Shown here piece by piece: positions 1 through 8,112 of a DNA stretch of 8,112 bases (positions are counted from its first letter, which is position 1; each line of letters opens with the position of its first letter). The translations under genes and the position numbers were made by a program. Under the pieces are notes generated by a model that made no database searches, was not told the DNA's origin, and worked only from the letters and a program-made list of their open reading frames with translations. Origin of the DNA: DATKEG01 sp035544515 (GTDB lineage Bacteria > Acidobacteriota > Vicinamibacteria > Fen-336); the NCBI GenBank assembly GCA_035544515.1, contig DATKEG010000212.1, positions 1 to 8,112 on the forward strand. Direction: 5' to 3'.

Positions 1-2
1 AG

Positions 3-407
3 CCGCCCGCGCCCGCTCCGAAGTCGGCCCCTCCACCGGCCGCCTCGGCTCCCGCGCCCGCGATGCCCGCCGCGGTCGCGGCGCCGCCCCCGCCGGTCTC
101 GAGCCCGTTTTCCGCACGGCCAGGCCAGGAGGACCCGGCGACGCTTTCGGTACCGGCGAGCAAGGATCGATCGGCGGTGCGGTCTTCCGTACCCTCCACG
201 GCGTCCGCCGAAGCGGATGCCATGGGCTCCGCCGCCTCGGGGGTGAACGTGCCCGTGGACATGGTTTCCCAGATCGCGCAGCGCGTGGTGGCCCAGATCT
301 CGGAGAAGGTCATCCGGGAGGTGGCCTGGGAGGTCATCCCCGACCTGGCCGAGGTCCTGATCAAGAAGGAGATCGAGCGCCTCAAGGCCGAGCTGCAGCG
401 AACGTAG
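3..407 (+). CDS. C-terminal fragment of a Pro/Ala-rich protein with a response-regulator-type helical tail
   Basis: The reading frame is open at the left edge and ends at TAG (405-407), so only the last 134 residues are visible. An ATG at 63 lies in frame but inside the low-complexity stretch and is probably not the start. The first ~50 residues are Pro/Ala-rich and look like a disordered linker, followed by a Ser/Ala-rich stretch. The last ~50 residues form an amphipathic helix with the segment QISEKVIREVAWEVIPDL followed by AEVLIKKEIERLK. From family knowledge, I associate this tail with response regulators and zinc-ribbon/linker proteins of Acidobacteria and myxobacteria (FrzS-like architecture), where an N-terminal receiver domain is joined to such a tail by a Pro/Ala linker. 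The receiver domain would lie upstream and cannot be seen, so the signalling role is inference. It is separated from valS by 121 bp and may be a separate transcription unit. Confidence 0.75.
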   Translation, partial: PPAPAPKSAPPPAASAPAPAMPAAVAAPPPPVSSPFSARPGQEDPATLSVPASKDRSAVRSSVPSTASAEADAMGSAASGVNVPVDMVSQIAQRVVAQISEKVIREVAWEVIPDLAEVLIKKEIERLKAELQRT

Positions 408-423
408 TCCGCGTCGCCGGTCC

Positions 424-438
424 GCCGACCCGATCGGC
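424..438 (+). terminator. Possible weak stem-loop after the first gene
   Basis: GCCGA (424-428) and TCGGC (434-438) can form a 5-bp stem with a 5-nt loop, followed by CCGTTT. The stem is short and the T run is only three bases, so termination here is uncertain. Confidence 0.2.
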
Positions 439-521
439 CCGTTTCACGACGCCATAGGCTCGAAGGAGCGGCCGCGTCCGGAGACCACCTCCGGCGCCGC
501 CCGCGAGCCCGGCGCCTCCCG

Positions 522-526
522 AAGGA
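522..526 (+). promoter_or_regulatory. Closely spaced Shine-Dalgarno-like AAGGA before valS
   Basis: AAGGA lies only two bases before the ATG at 529, much closer than the usual 5-9 bases. No in-frame ATG or GTG lies in the codons just upstream. The protein from 529 begins with a normal ValS N-terminus (ELAKAYDPRDVEARWY), so the start still looks right. Translation may rely less on this SD than usual. Confidence 0.35.
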
Positions 527-528
527 AC

Positions 529-3155
<2,627 letters not shown>

Positions 3156-3159
<4 letters not shown>

Positions 3160-3995
3160 GCCTCGACCTCGAGCGCGTGCGCCGGCTGGTGCGGACCGCC
3201 CTCGACGAGGACGTGGGGGCCGGCGACGTCACGAGCGAGGCCACCGTGCCCGAGAGCGCGCGCGCGAAGGGCGTGCTGCTGGCCAAGCAGGAGCTGGTGC
3301 TCGCCGGCCTCGAGGTGGCGCGGGCGGTGTTCGAGGCCCTGGAGCCGGGCCTGCGCTTCCAGGCGGAAGGCAAGGAGGGCGACCGCTTCTTCCCGGACAC
3401 GGTGATCGCCACGGTCGCGGGACGCGCGCGGGCCCTGCTCACCGCGGAGCGCGTGGCGCTGAACTTCCTGCAACGGCTCTCGGGAGTGGCGACCCTCACG
3501 CGCCGCTTCGCGGATGCGGTGGAGGGCACGGCCGCGCGCATCCGGGACACGCGCAAGACGACACCCCTCCTGCGCTTCCTGGAGAAGCACGCGGTCGAGG
3601 TGGGCGGCGGGGTTCCCCATCGCGGGGGCCTCGACGCCGGCATCCTGGTCAAGGACAACCACGTGCGGCTGGCCGGCTCGGTGCGCCAGGCCACGCTGCG
3701 CGCGGTGGCGGGCGCGCGCGGCCTTCCCGTCGAGATCGAGGTGGACGCCCTCGAGGAGATCGAGGACGCGATCGAGGCCGGCGCCGGGATGGTGCTCCTC
3801 GACAACTTCACGCCCGCGGAGGTGCGCGAGGCCGTGAACCTCGTGCACGGGCGCGTTCCGCTCGAGGCCTCGGGCGGGATGAAGCTGGAGAACGTGCGCG
3901 CCTTCGCCGAGGCCGGCGTGGATTACATCGCCGTGGGCGCCCTCACGCATTCCGCGCCCGCCGCCGACATCTCGCTGGAGATCGAGCCGGCTTAG
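3156..3995 (+). CDS. nadC: Nicotinate-nucleotide pyrophosphorylase (quinolinate phosphoribosyltransferase)
   Basis: Converts quinolinate and PRPP to nicotinate mononucleotide, CO2 and pyrophosphate in de novo NAD synthesis; a soluble enzyme, active as a dimer or higher oligomer. The 279-residue length is typical. Motifs visible are ERVALNFLQRLSG (98-110), DTRKTTP (131-137), GGGVPHR (150-156), KDNH (166-169), EVD (195-197), LDNF (215-218), ASGG (238-241) and GALTHS (261-266). The start is GTG at 3156, overlapping the valS stop as GTGA, with GAGGAG (3139-3144) 11 bases upstream as SD. The frame stays open far upstream, but that extension lies over valS and is an out-of-frame shadow. One detail is unusual: the common GGGxNHR motif here has Pro in place of Asn. 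nadA and nadB are not in the window. Confidence 0.96.
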
Positions 3996-3997
3996 CC

Positions 3998-4804
3998 ATG
4001 TCCGCGGACCTCACCGCCGCGCTCGAGGCTCGCGGCCTCCACTGGCCCGCGCCCGTCGAGCACCTGGCCGAGGTCGCGTCCACCAACGACTTGCTGAAGG
4101 AGAAGGCGCGCGCGGGCGCGCCCGAGTGGTCGGCGGTCCTGGCCGATCGGCAGACCGCCGGCCGGGGGCGGGCCGGGCACCGCTGGGTCTCGCCGGAGGG
4201 GAACCTCTTCCTGTCCGTGCTGCTCCGGCCCGTGCTGCCCGCGGCCCACGTTCCCGTCCTGCCGCTGGCCGCGGGACTGGCCGTCGCCGAGGCCGCCGCG
4301 GAGCACGTCCCGGACGTGCGCCTGAAATGGCCGAACGACGTGGTGGTCGGCGGCCGCAAGCTGGCGGGCATCCTCGTCGAGGGCATGAGCGGCGCGGGCG
4401 GGATGGAGGCGGCGATCGTGGGCATCGGGCTCAACGTCGGGCTCGATCCGCGGTCGTTGCCCGGCGACCTCCGCGACCGTGTCACCTCGCTCGCGGCGCA
4501 GACCGGCCGCTCCGTGCGCGTGGCGGACGCGGCGGCGGCGGTCCTGGCCCGACTACGCGTCTGGTATGATCGCCTGGCCCGCGAGGGTCCGCCCGTGGTC
4601 ATCGCCGCGTGGCGCGAGCGCTCGGTGGCCTGGTGGGGCCGGCCGGTCGAGGCCCGATCCGGAGGTTCCGTGTTGCGAGGCGTCGCGCACGGCCTCGACG
4701 AACGCGGCGCCCTGTTGCTCGACCTCGAAGACGGCTCGCGGGTGGCCGTGGTGTCCGGGGACGTCTCGGAGCTGCGGTTGGCCGGCGGCGGTCCGCTTCC
4801 ATGA
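3998..4804 (+). CDS. birA: Biotin--[acetyl-CoA-carboxylase] ligase, monofunctional
   Basis: Activates biotin with ATP to biotinyl-5'-AMP and transfers it to the target lysine of biotin carboxyl carrier protein, feeding acetyl-CoA carboxylase and related carboxylases. In the 268 residues the catalytic core shows STN (28-30), GRGRAGHRW (55-63), KWPND (110-114), the lysine of RKLAG (K121) and GIGLNV (142-147). A small C-terminal beta domain follows (about 215-262). The core begins within ~25 residues of the start, so the N-terminal winged helix of E. coli-type BirA is absent. The protein should therefore be an enzyme only and not a biotin-operon repressor. R58 aligns with the E. coli BirA arginine that holds biotinyl-AMP and is retained. 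The ATG lies 2 bp after the nadC stop with no clear SD, which suggests translational coupling. Confidence 0.93.
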   Translation: MSADLTAALEARGLHWPAPVEHLAEVASTNDLLKEKARAGAPEWSAVLADRQTAGRGRAGHRWVSPEGNLFLSVLLRPVLPAAHVPVLPLAAGLAVAEAAAEHVPDVRLKWPNDVVVGGRKLAGILVEGMSGAGGMEAAIVGIGLNVGLDPRSLPGDLRDRVTSLAAQTGRSVRVADAAAAVLARLRVWYDRLAREGPPVVIAAWRERSVAWWGRPVEARSGGSVLRGVAHGLDERGALLLDLEDGSRVAVVSGDVSELRLAGGGPLP

Positions 4805-5586
4805 GCCAATTCCTCCTCACCATCGACGCGGGAAACTCCAACACCGTCCTCGGCGTGCACGAGGGGGCCGACCTGCGCGTGCACTGGCGGCTGACCACGC
4901 GGCGCGAGCAGACGGCCGACGAATACGGCATCCTCGTACGCAACCTCTTCTCCGCCTCCGGGATCGACCCGAAGCAGGTCCTGGGCGTGGCCCTGGCCAG
5001 CGTGGTGCCGCCGCTCACGCCGGTGCTGGTCACGCTCTCACGCCAGTACCTCGGCCTGGAGCCGCTGGTGGTGGAGCCCGGCGTGCGCACGGGCATGCCC
5101 ATCCTCTACGAGCCGCCTTCCGACGTGGGCGCGGACCGCATCGTCAACGGCGTGGCCGCGCTGGCCGCCTACGGCGGGCCGGTGATCGTGGTGGACTTCG
5201 GCACCGCGACCACGTTCGACGTGGTCACGCGCAAGGGCGAATACGTCGGCGGCGTGATCTGCCCCGGCGTCGGCATCAGCGCCGACGCGCTGTTCCAGCG
5301 CGCGGCCCGCCTGCCGCGCGTCGACGTGCGCAATCCCGGACGCGTCATCGGCCGCTCGACCGTCGGCTCCATCCAGTCCGGCATGTACTTCGGCTATGCG
5401 GCCATGGTCGAGGGGATCATCGGGCGCATCCGCGCCGAGCTGGGCGAGACCGCGCGGGTGGTGGCCACGGGCGGGCTGGCCGAGTCGCTGGCCGCCGAGA
5501 TCCCGTCCATCGAAGCGGTCGATCCCGTCCTCACGCTCACGGGGCTCAGGCTGATCTGGGAGCGCAACCGGCCGTCCAAGGCGTGA
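4801..5586 (+). CDS. coaX: Type III pantothenate kinase
   Basis: Phosphorylates pantothenate with ATP in the first step of CoA synthesis. It belongs to the ASKHA fold and differs from CoaA/PanK I; family members are generally not feedback-inhibited by CoA. In the 261 residues, the P-loop-like DAGNSNTVLG (9-18), GADRIVN (110-116), DFGTATTFD (132-140), the EYVGGVICPG segment (147-156) and GRSTVGSIQSG (184-194) are all present, with ATGG (222-225) near the C-terminus. The start is ATG at 4801, overlapping the birA stop as ATGA. The frame is open 64 codons further upstream, but family proteins begin right before the DxGN motif, so the short form is chosen. The pairing of biotin ligase with coaX is common in bacterial genomes. 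No clear SD is seen, which fits coupling to birA. Confidence 0.96.
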   Translation: MSQFLLTIDAGNSNTVLGVHEGADLRVHWRLTTRREQTADEYGILVRNLFSASGIDPKQVLGVALASVVPPLTPVLVTLSRQYLGLEPLVVEPGVRTGMPILYEPPSDVGADRIVNGVAALAAYGGPVIVVDFGTATTFDVVTRKGEYVGGVICPGVGISADALFQRAARLPRVDVRNPGRVIGRSTVGSIQSGMYFGYAAMVEGIIGRIRAELGETARVVATGGLAESLAAEIPSIEAVDPVLTLTGLRLIWERNRPSKA

Positions 5587-6257
5587 GCGCCGCGGCGGTG
5601 ACCGTCACCGATCCGGAAGCGGCCTACTACCAGGCGGTGGAGGAGTTCTTCGTCTCGCGGCGCGGCGACCCTCTCTTCCTCTCGAACGCGGACTGGCTGC
5701 TCATCCGCAAGTGGCGCCAGGCGGGCACGCCGCTGCGCATCGTGCTCCGCGGCATCGCGGACGCGCTCGACGCGCACGCCGTGTCCTGGAGCCGCAACCG
5801 GAAGGTCGGCAGCCTCGCCTACTGCGCCGCGGAGGTGGACGCGGCGCGCGAGCGCTGGCGGCGCGCGCTCGTCTTCGACCGGGAGGAGGGCACGCGCGTG
5901 GAGGACGCGCTGGCCGGGTTCGCGGATACCTTGCAGCAAGCGACCGGCCTCGGCCCGGCGGGCGCGGCGGCGGCGCGGGACCTGGCCGACGAGTTGCGCC
6001 AGCGCGCGGCCCGTCCGCAGGATCCGGCCGCCCTGGAATCGTGGCTCGCCGCGCAGGAGAAGGCCCTGGTCGAGCGCCTGGAGACCGATGCCGGACCGGC
6101 CGCCGTGTCCGCGCTCGAGGCGGCCGTGGACGCGGAGCTCGCTCCCTACCGCGAACGCATGCCGGCGCATGTCCTGTCCCAGATCCGCAAGGAGTCGGTC
6201 ACGCGCCGGCTGCTCGAGTCTCGCGGCCTGCCGCGCCTGAGCCTGCTGCAGCTATAG
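5583..6257 (+). CDS. Uncharacterised helical protein coupled to coaX
   Basis: I do not recognise this 224-residue protein. The chosen start is GTG at 5583, overlapping the coaX stop as GTGA and repeating the style of the nadC junction; the frame is open further upstream only over coaX. There is no signal peptide and no membrane segment, so it should be cytoplasmic. Residues 14-95 look like a compact folded domain rich in aromatic residues and Arg (VEEFFVSRRGDP, NADWLLIRKWRQAGTPLRIV, SRNRKVGSLAYC), with the only Cys at 81. The middle (101-150) is Ala-rich and helical. The tail (about 184-224) is charged (PYRERMPAHVLSQIRKES). The W-x-x-x-G-x-P-x-x-x-V-L-x-x-I pattern at 44-58 loosely recalls helices of DnaD/replication-initiator-type domains, but this is too weak to assign. 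Operon position suggests a housekeeping role. Confidence 0.85.
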   Translation: MSAAAVTVTDPEAAYYQAVEEFFVSRRGDPLFLSNADWLLIRKWRQAGTPLRIVLRGIADALDAHAVSWSRNRKVGSLAYCAAEVDAARERWRRALVFDREEGTRVEDALAGFADTLQQATGLGPAGAAAARDLADELRQRAARPQDPAALESWLAAQEKALVERLETDAGPAAVSALEAAVDAELAPYRERMPAHVLSQIRKESVTRRLLESRGLPRLSLLQL

Positions 6258-6287
6258 GCTCGAAGCCTGTATCGCGAGGTGGCCTCG
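6253..6287. terminator. Two adjacent small hairpins between convergent genes
   Basis: Bases 6253-6260 pair with 6264-6271 (8 bp with one G-T wobble around CGA). Bases 6275-6279 (CGAGG) pair with 6283-6287 (CCTCG) around TGG. The first overlaps the stop codon of the upstream gene. Both can form on either strand, so they could slow polymerases from both directions in the 52-bp convergent gap. No T tract follows on either strand, so this is not a standard intrinsic terminator. Confidence 0.3.
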
Positions 6288-6309
6288 GTGGATCGCGGGA
6301 GGCGCGGTC

Positions 6310-7116
6310 CTATTTGGCGCTGTAGTGGATGATGCTCGCCTGGGAGTCCCGGTGCGCCGCCGCATCCCGGAGCTCTGCGAAGGCCTGGCCGATAGCGCGT
6401 CGTTCCTCGGGCGAGCGCTTCTGGCGCGCCGCTTCGAAGGCGGCTTCCACCTTGTCCAGGGCTTCGGCGTCGGGCACGATTTGCCAGAAGAACCGGAGGC
6501 CGGCGTCACCGGTGTGAACGAGCTCGGCATCGATTCCGTAGGCGGTCACGGCGCCGTCCTTGTAGAGCTGCTCCAGGACCGGCTTGGTGTACTTGTCGAA
6601 GAGCTCCTGGTATTCCTGTGCTTTGCCCGGGTGCATCTTCTGGACGGAGACGGTTCCGTATCCCTTGTCCGTCTTGACCGTGCGGCTTCTGTACGCGACC
6701 GAGCGCAGCAGCAGGTCGGCATGACGGGTTCCGGCAAAATCCGTGTCCTGCTTCCGACGCTCTTCGGGGGTGAGCTTGTTATCCGATTCGATCAGCGTCT
6801 CGAGCGCCTTCTCCAGGCTGGCCAGGCTCCTGGCCGAGAACCAGGTGGAGTGGGTGTACCCATCGGGGGTGTGGGTTGTCGTACGGTCGGCCCCGAACTC
6901 GGTGATGACCCCGTCGGCCAGCAGTTTCTCCATCAACGGGACCGTGTTCTTCTTCAGATCTTTCTCGTACGTACTCCAGTGGGGCCGAGCGATCTGCCAC
7001 TGGGCCACTCGCGTATAGACGACGGGCTGGTCCTCCGCCCGCACTGTCGAAACCACGGCCAGGCCAACCACGCACCCGACGAGAGCGGCGGCCCATTGAC
7101 GCCTTCTTCTGCTCAT
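6310..7116 (-). CDS. Exported protein of two tandem homologous domains, function unknown
   Basis: This 268-residue protein has a clear signal peptide: basic MSRRRRQW, a hydrophobic core to about residue 24, and a VRA|ED cleavage site after A27. The mature part is a tandem duplication. Residues 59-77 (VPLMEKLLADGVITEFGAD) match 178-196, H82-T83 matches H201-T202, and PEERR 117-121 matches PEERR 236-240, all at a constant offset of 119. Each unit reads as strand, long helix, strand, strand, helix, which fits a ferredoxin-like or dimeric alpha/beta-barrel fold (inference). There is no Cys in the mature protein and no lipobox, so it is likely free in the periplasm or secreted. The start is supported by AAGGAG 7 bases upstream and by a good promoter. 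G+C by eye is near 60%, below its neighbours. The longer plus-strand frame opposite it (6325-7158) is judged a shadow. I assign no function. Confidence 0.9.
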   Translation of the reverse strand: MSRRRRQWAAALVGCVVGLAVVSTVRAEDQPVVYTRVAQWQIARPHWSTYEKDLKKNTVPLMEKLLADGVITEFGADRTTTHTPDGYTHSTWFSARSLASLEKALETLIESDNKLTPEERRKQDTDFAGTRHADLLLRSVAYRSRTVKTDKGYGTVSVQKMHPGKAQEYQELFDKYTKPVLEQLYKDGAVTAYGIDAELVHTGDAGLRFFWQIVPDAEALDKVEAAFEAARQKRSPEERRAIGQAFAELRDAAAHRDSQASIIHYSAK

Positions 7117-7123
7117 GAGGATT

Positions 7124-7129
7124 CTCCTT
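7124..7129 (-). promoter_or_regulatory. Strong ribosome binding site of the exported-protein gene
   Basis: On the minus strand AAGGAG lies 7 bases before the ATG (7114-7116). It is the best Shine-Dalgarno in the window and fixes the start. The 22-bp repeat array begins at the very next base upstream (7130). Confidence 0.85.
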
Positions 7130-7195
7130 TTGTTGAATTGTGGCGGCTCGGTTGTTGAGGGGTGGCGGCTCGGTTGTTGAGGTGTGGCGGCTCGA
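7130..7195 (-). repeat. Three 22-bp tandem direct repeats in the predicted leader
   Basis: Units lie at 7130-7151, 7152-7173 and 7174-7195. Read on the plus strand each is TTGTTGA, a variable triplet (ATT, GGG, GGT), then GTGGCGGCTCG and a final G, G or A. Eighteen of 22 positions are the same in all three. The period is close to two helical turns, so bound proteins would sit on one DNA face. In the minus-strand transcript the units are C/A-rich with little self-pairing, and the last one abuts the AAGGAG. The period is not a multiple of three, so it is not a coding repeat. Confidence 0.9.
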
Positions 7196-7213
7196 CTGGA
7201 GCGAAGCCAAGGG

Positions 7214-7243
7214 AGTATCGCTCATCGGCCACAGCGATGTCAA
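7214..7243 (-). promoter_or_regulatory. Sigma70-type promoter for the exported-protein gene
   Basis: On the minus strand a perfect -35 TTGACA (7238-7243) is followed by an 18-bp spacer and a -10 GATACT (7214-7219; 4 of 6 matches to TATAAT). Transcription would start near 7207, giving a leader of about 90 nt that contains the whole repeat array and the SD. A full consensus -35 is notable in DNA of this G+C. The start site is inferred. Confidence 0.6.
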
Positions 7244-7277
7244 TTGTTGCCGAGAGCCGCCCGACTCGCTCGCCGAC

Positions 7278-7293
7278 CCATGCGCGCGCATGG
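7278..7293. other. 16-bp perfect palindrome
   Basis: CCATGCGC is followed directly by its reverse complement GCGCATGG. The centre alternates C and G. It could be an operator for a dimeric regulator, placed about 35 bp upstream of the -35 of the minus-strand gene, or a chance product of high G+C. The arms end abruptly, with mismatches on both sides. Confidence 0.45.
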
Positions 7294-7401
7294 TCCACGG
7301 CAATGGACGAAGACCGTTGCTCGTCTGATCATGCGCGAGCGGCGCAAGTGCGGCGTCGAGCGAACGCGAGACCTGTGCGCGGAGGGAGAGGCACGCCGGG
7401 G

Positions 7402-7407
7402 TAGAAT
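7402..7407 (+). promoter_or_regulatory. Possible -10 element for the RNA methyltransferase gene
   Basis: TAGAAT matches TATAAT at 5 of 6 positions, 69 bases before the ATG at 7477. No recognisable -35 lies 16-18 bp upstream, so this is tentative. Confidence 0.25.
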
Positions 7408-7476
7408 CGACGGCACCCGACTCGGAAGTTCGCTCGGCCGGACGTGGCCCGCGCCGAAACGTCGGATCACATTCGA

Positions 7477-8112
7477 ATGCAGCCCGGCGACGCCCTGGAC
7501 GTGACCGTAGAGAAGGCCGTCTACCGCGGGCTCGGGCTGGCCCGGCACGAGGGGCAGGTCGTGTTCGTCCCGCGCGGCCGGCCCGGCGACCGGCTACGGG
7601 TGCGCGTGGAGTCCGTGACGCCCGGATACGCACGTGCGGTGACCGAGTCGGTCCTGTCGGAGGGACCGGCCCGGCGGGTGGCGCCGTGTCCCCTCTTTGA
7701 CCAGTGCGGCGGCTGCGCGTATCAGCACGTCGACTATGCCGCGCAGCTCCGGCTCAAGGAGGACATCCTGCGCGAATCGCTCGCGCGCGCGGGCGTGGCG
7801 TGGGAAACGGCGATTCCGGTCGAGGCCTCGCCCGAGGAGGCATGGCGGACGCGCGCATCCTTCCACCTCCAGCAATCCGGCGGAGCGTGGCGCCTGGGCC
7901 TGCACGTCGAGGGCACGCACCGGGTGGTGGACCTCGAGCGTTGCCTGCAGATCTCGCCGGCCATGAACCGGACGCAGCGCGCGCTCCTCCGCGCGCTGGC
8001 CGGACGGCCGGACTGGGCGCGGCGGGTGGCGTCGCTGGACATGGCCGAATCCGGCGACGGGACGGCGCTGGTGGCGGCGCTGGAGACGGACCTCGACGCG
8101 TCCGGCGCGCCC
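7477..8112 (+). CDS. rlmD: RNA (uracil-C5) methyltransferase, RlmD/TrmA family, N-terminal part
   Basis: SAM-dependent enzyme expected to make 5-methyluridine in rRNA or tRNA. The frame runs off the right edge, so 212 residues are visible and the SAM-binding and catalytic domain is missing. Residues 3-60 look like a TRAM RNA-binding domain (VTVEKAVYRGLGLARHEG, then VFVPRGRPGDRLRVRV). C71, C77 and C80 (CPLFDQCGGC, followed by AYQH) together with C156 (LERCLQIS) fit the [4Fe-4S] ligands of RlmD (RumA). TRAM plus Fe-S cysteines favours RlmD-type 23S rRNA enzymes over TrmA, but RlmC/RlmCD-type specificity cannot be excluded, so the symbol is tentative. The start is ATG 7477; a GTG at 7444 would add 11 residues, and the frame is closed by TAG at 7402. 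Neither start has a good SD. Confidence 0.88.
   Translation, partial: MQPGDALDVTVEKAVYRGLGLARHEGQVVFVPRGRPGDRLRVRVESVTPGYARAVTESVLSEGPARRVAPCPLFDQCGGCAYQHVDYAAQLRLKEDILRESLARAGVAWETAIPVEASPEEAWRTRASFHLQQSGGAWRLGLHVEGTHRVVDLERCLQISPAMNRTQRALLRALAGRPDWARRVASLDMAESGDGTALVAALETDLDASGAP

Larger units (their letters stand above)
7117..7476. other. Divergent intergenic region of 360 bp
   Basis: This region separates the minus-strand exported-protein gene from the plus-strand RNA methyltransferase. The left third holds the RBS, the repeat array and the promoter of the minus-strand gene. The middle holds a 16-bp palindrome (7278-7293). The right part holds a possible -10 (7402-7407). I see no tRNA (no T-loop signature) and no small gene: the short frames here lack ribosome binding sites and mostly just read through the repeats. 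Confidence 0.7.

Noticed and set aside
454..465. ATAGGCTCGAAG occurs both before valS (454-465) and at the operon end (6254-6265)
   Set aside because: One or two 12-bp matches are expected by chance in a window this size, and the hairpin partner is present only at the second site.
6325..7158. A 277-codon plus-strand frame opposite the exported-protein gene
   Set aside because: It is slightly longer than the minus-strand gene but lacks a good ribosome binding site. The minus strand has a signal peptide, an internal domain duplication, AAGGAG and a promoter.
7130..7195. CRISPR array
   Set aside because: The units are directly adjacent with no unique spacers, and no cas genes are present.
7140..7504. 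Short overlapping plus-strand frames starting in each repeat unit (7140, 7162, 7184)
   Set aside because: They start at GTG codons inside the repeats, in three different frames because 22 is not divisible by three. They have no ribosome binding sites and no recognisable product.

Overview
The window is high-GC bacterial chromosome. Lines sampled by eye run near 70% G+C in most genes and near 60% in one minus-strand gene. Gene content and style suggest an acidobacterium or a similarly GC-rich soil or sediment lineage. The best clue is the first, partial gene. Its C-terminal helix resembles a tail I associate with acidobacterial and myxobacterial response regulators. This lineage call is inference, since no marker gene is present.

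Layout. (1) 3-407 (+): C-terminal end of a Pro/Ala-rich protein with a conserved helical tail. (2) 529-6257 (+): a tightly packed five-gene run made of valS (valyl-tRNA synthetase), nadC (quinolinate phosphoribosyltransferase), a biotin-protein ligase without a DNA-binding domain, coaX (type III pantothenate kinase) and an unrecognised 224-residue protein. Three of the four junctions are 4-bp stop/start overlaps (GTGA, ATGA, GTGA) and the other is a 2-bp gap, so the five genes are very probably co-transcribed and translationally coupled. The middle three serve NAD, biotin and CoA cofactor supply. (3) 6253-6287: two small hairpins between convergent genes. (4) 6310-7116 (-): an exported protein of unknown function made of two tandem copies of one domain, at a constant 119-residue offset. 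(5) 7117-7476: a divergent intergenic region with a strong sigma70-type promoter for the minus-strand gene. The predicted ~90-nt leader of that gene holds three direct repeats of 22 bp that run up to its ribosome binding site. A 16-bp perfect palindrome and a weak -10 element facing right also lie here. (6) 7477-8112 (+): N-terminal part of a TRAM-domain, Fe-S-type RNA uracil-C5 methyltransferase of the RlmD/TrmA family, cut by the window end.

I see no CRISPR array, transposase, phage gene, tRNA or rRNA. The housekeeping operon is ordinary. The least explained items are the protein coupled to coaX, the duplicated-domain exported protein, and the repeat-bearing leader in front of the latter.
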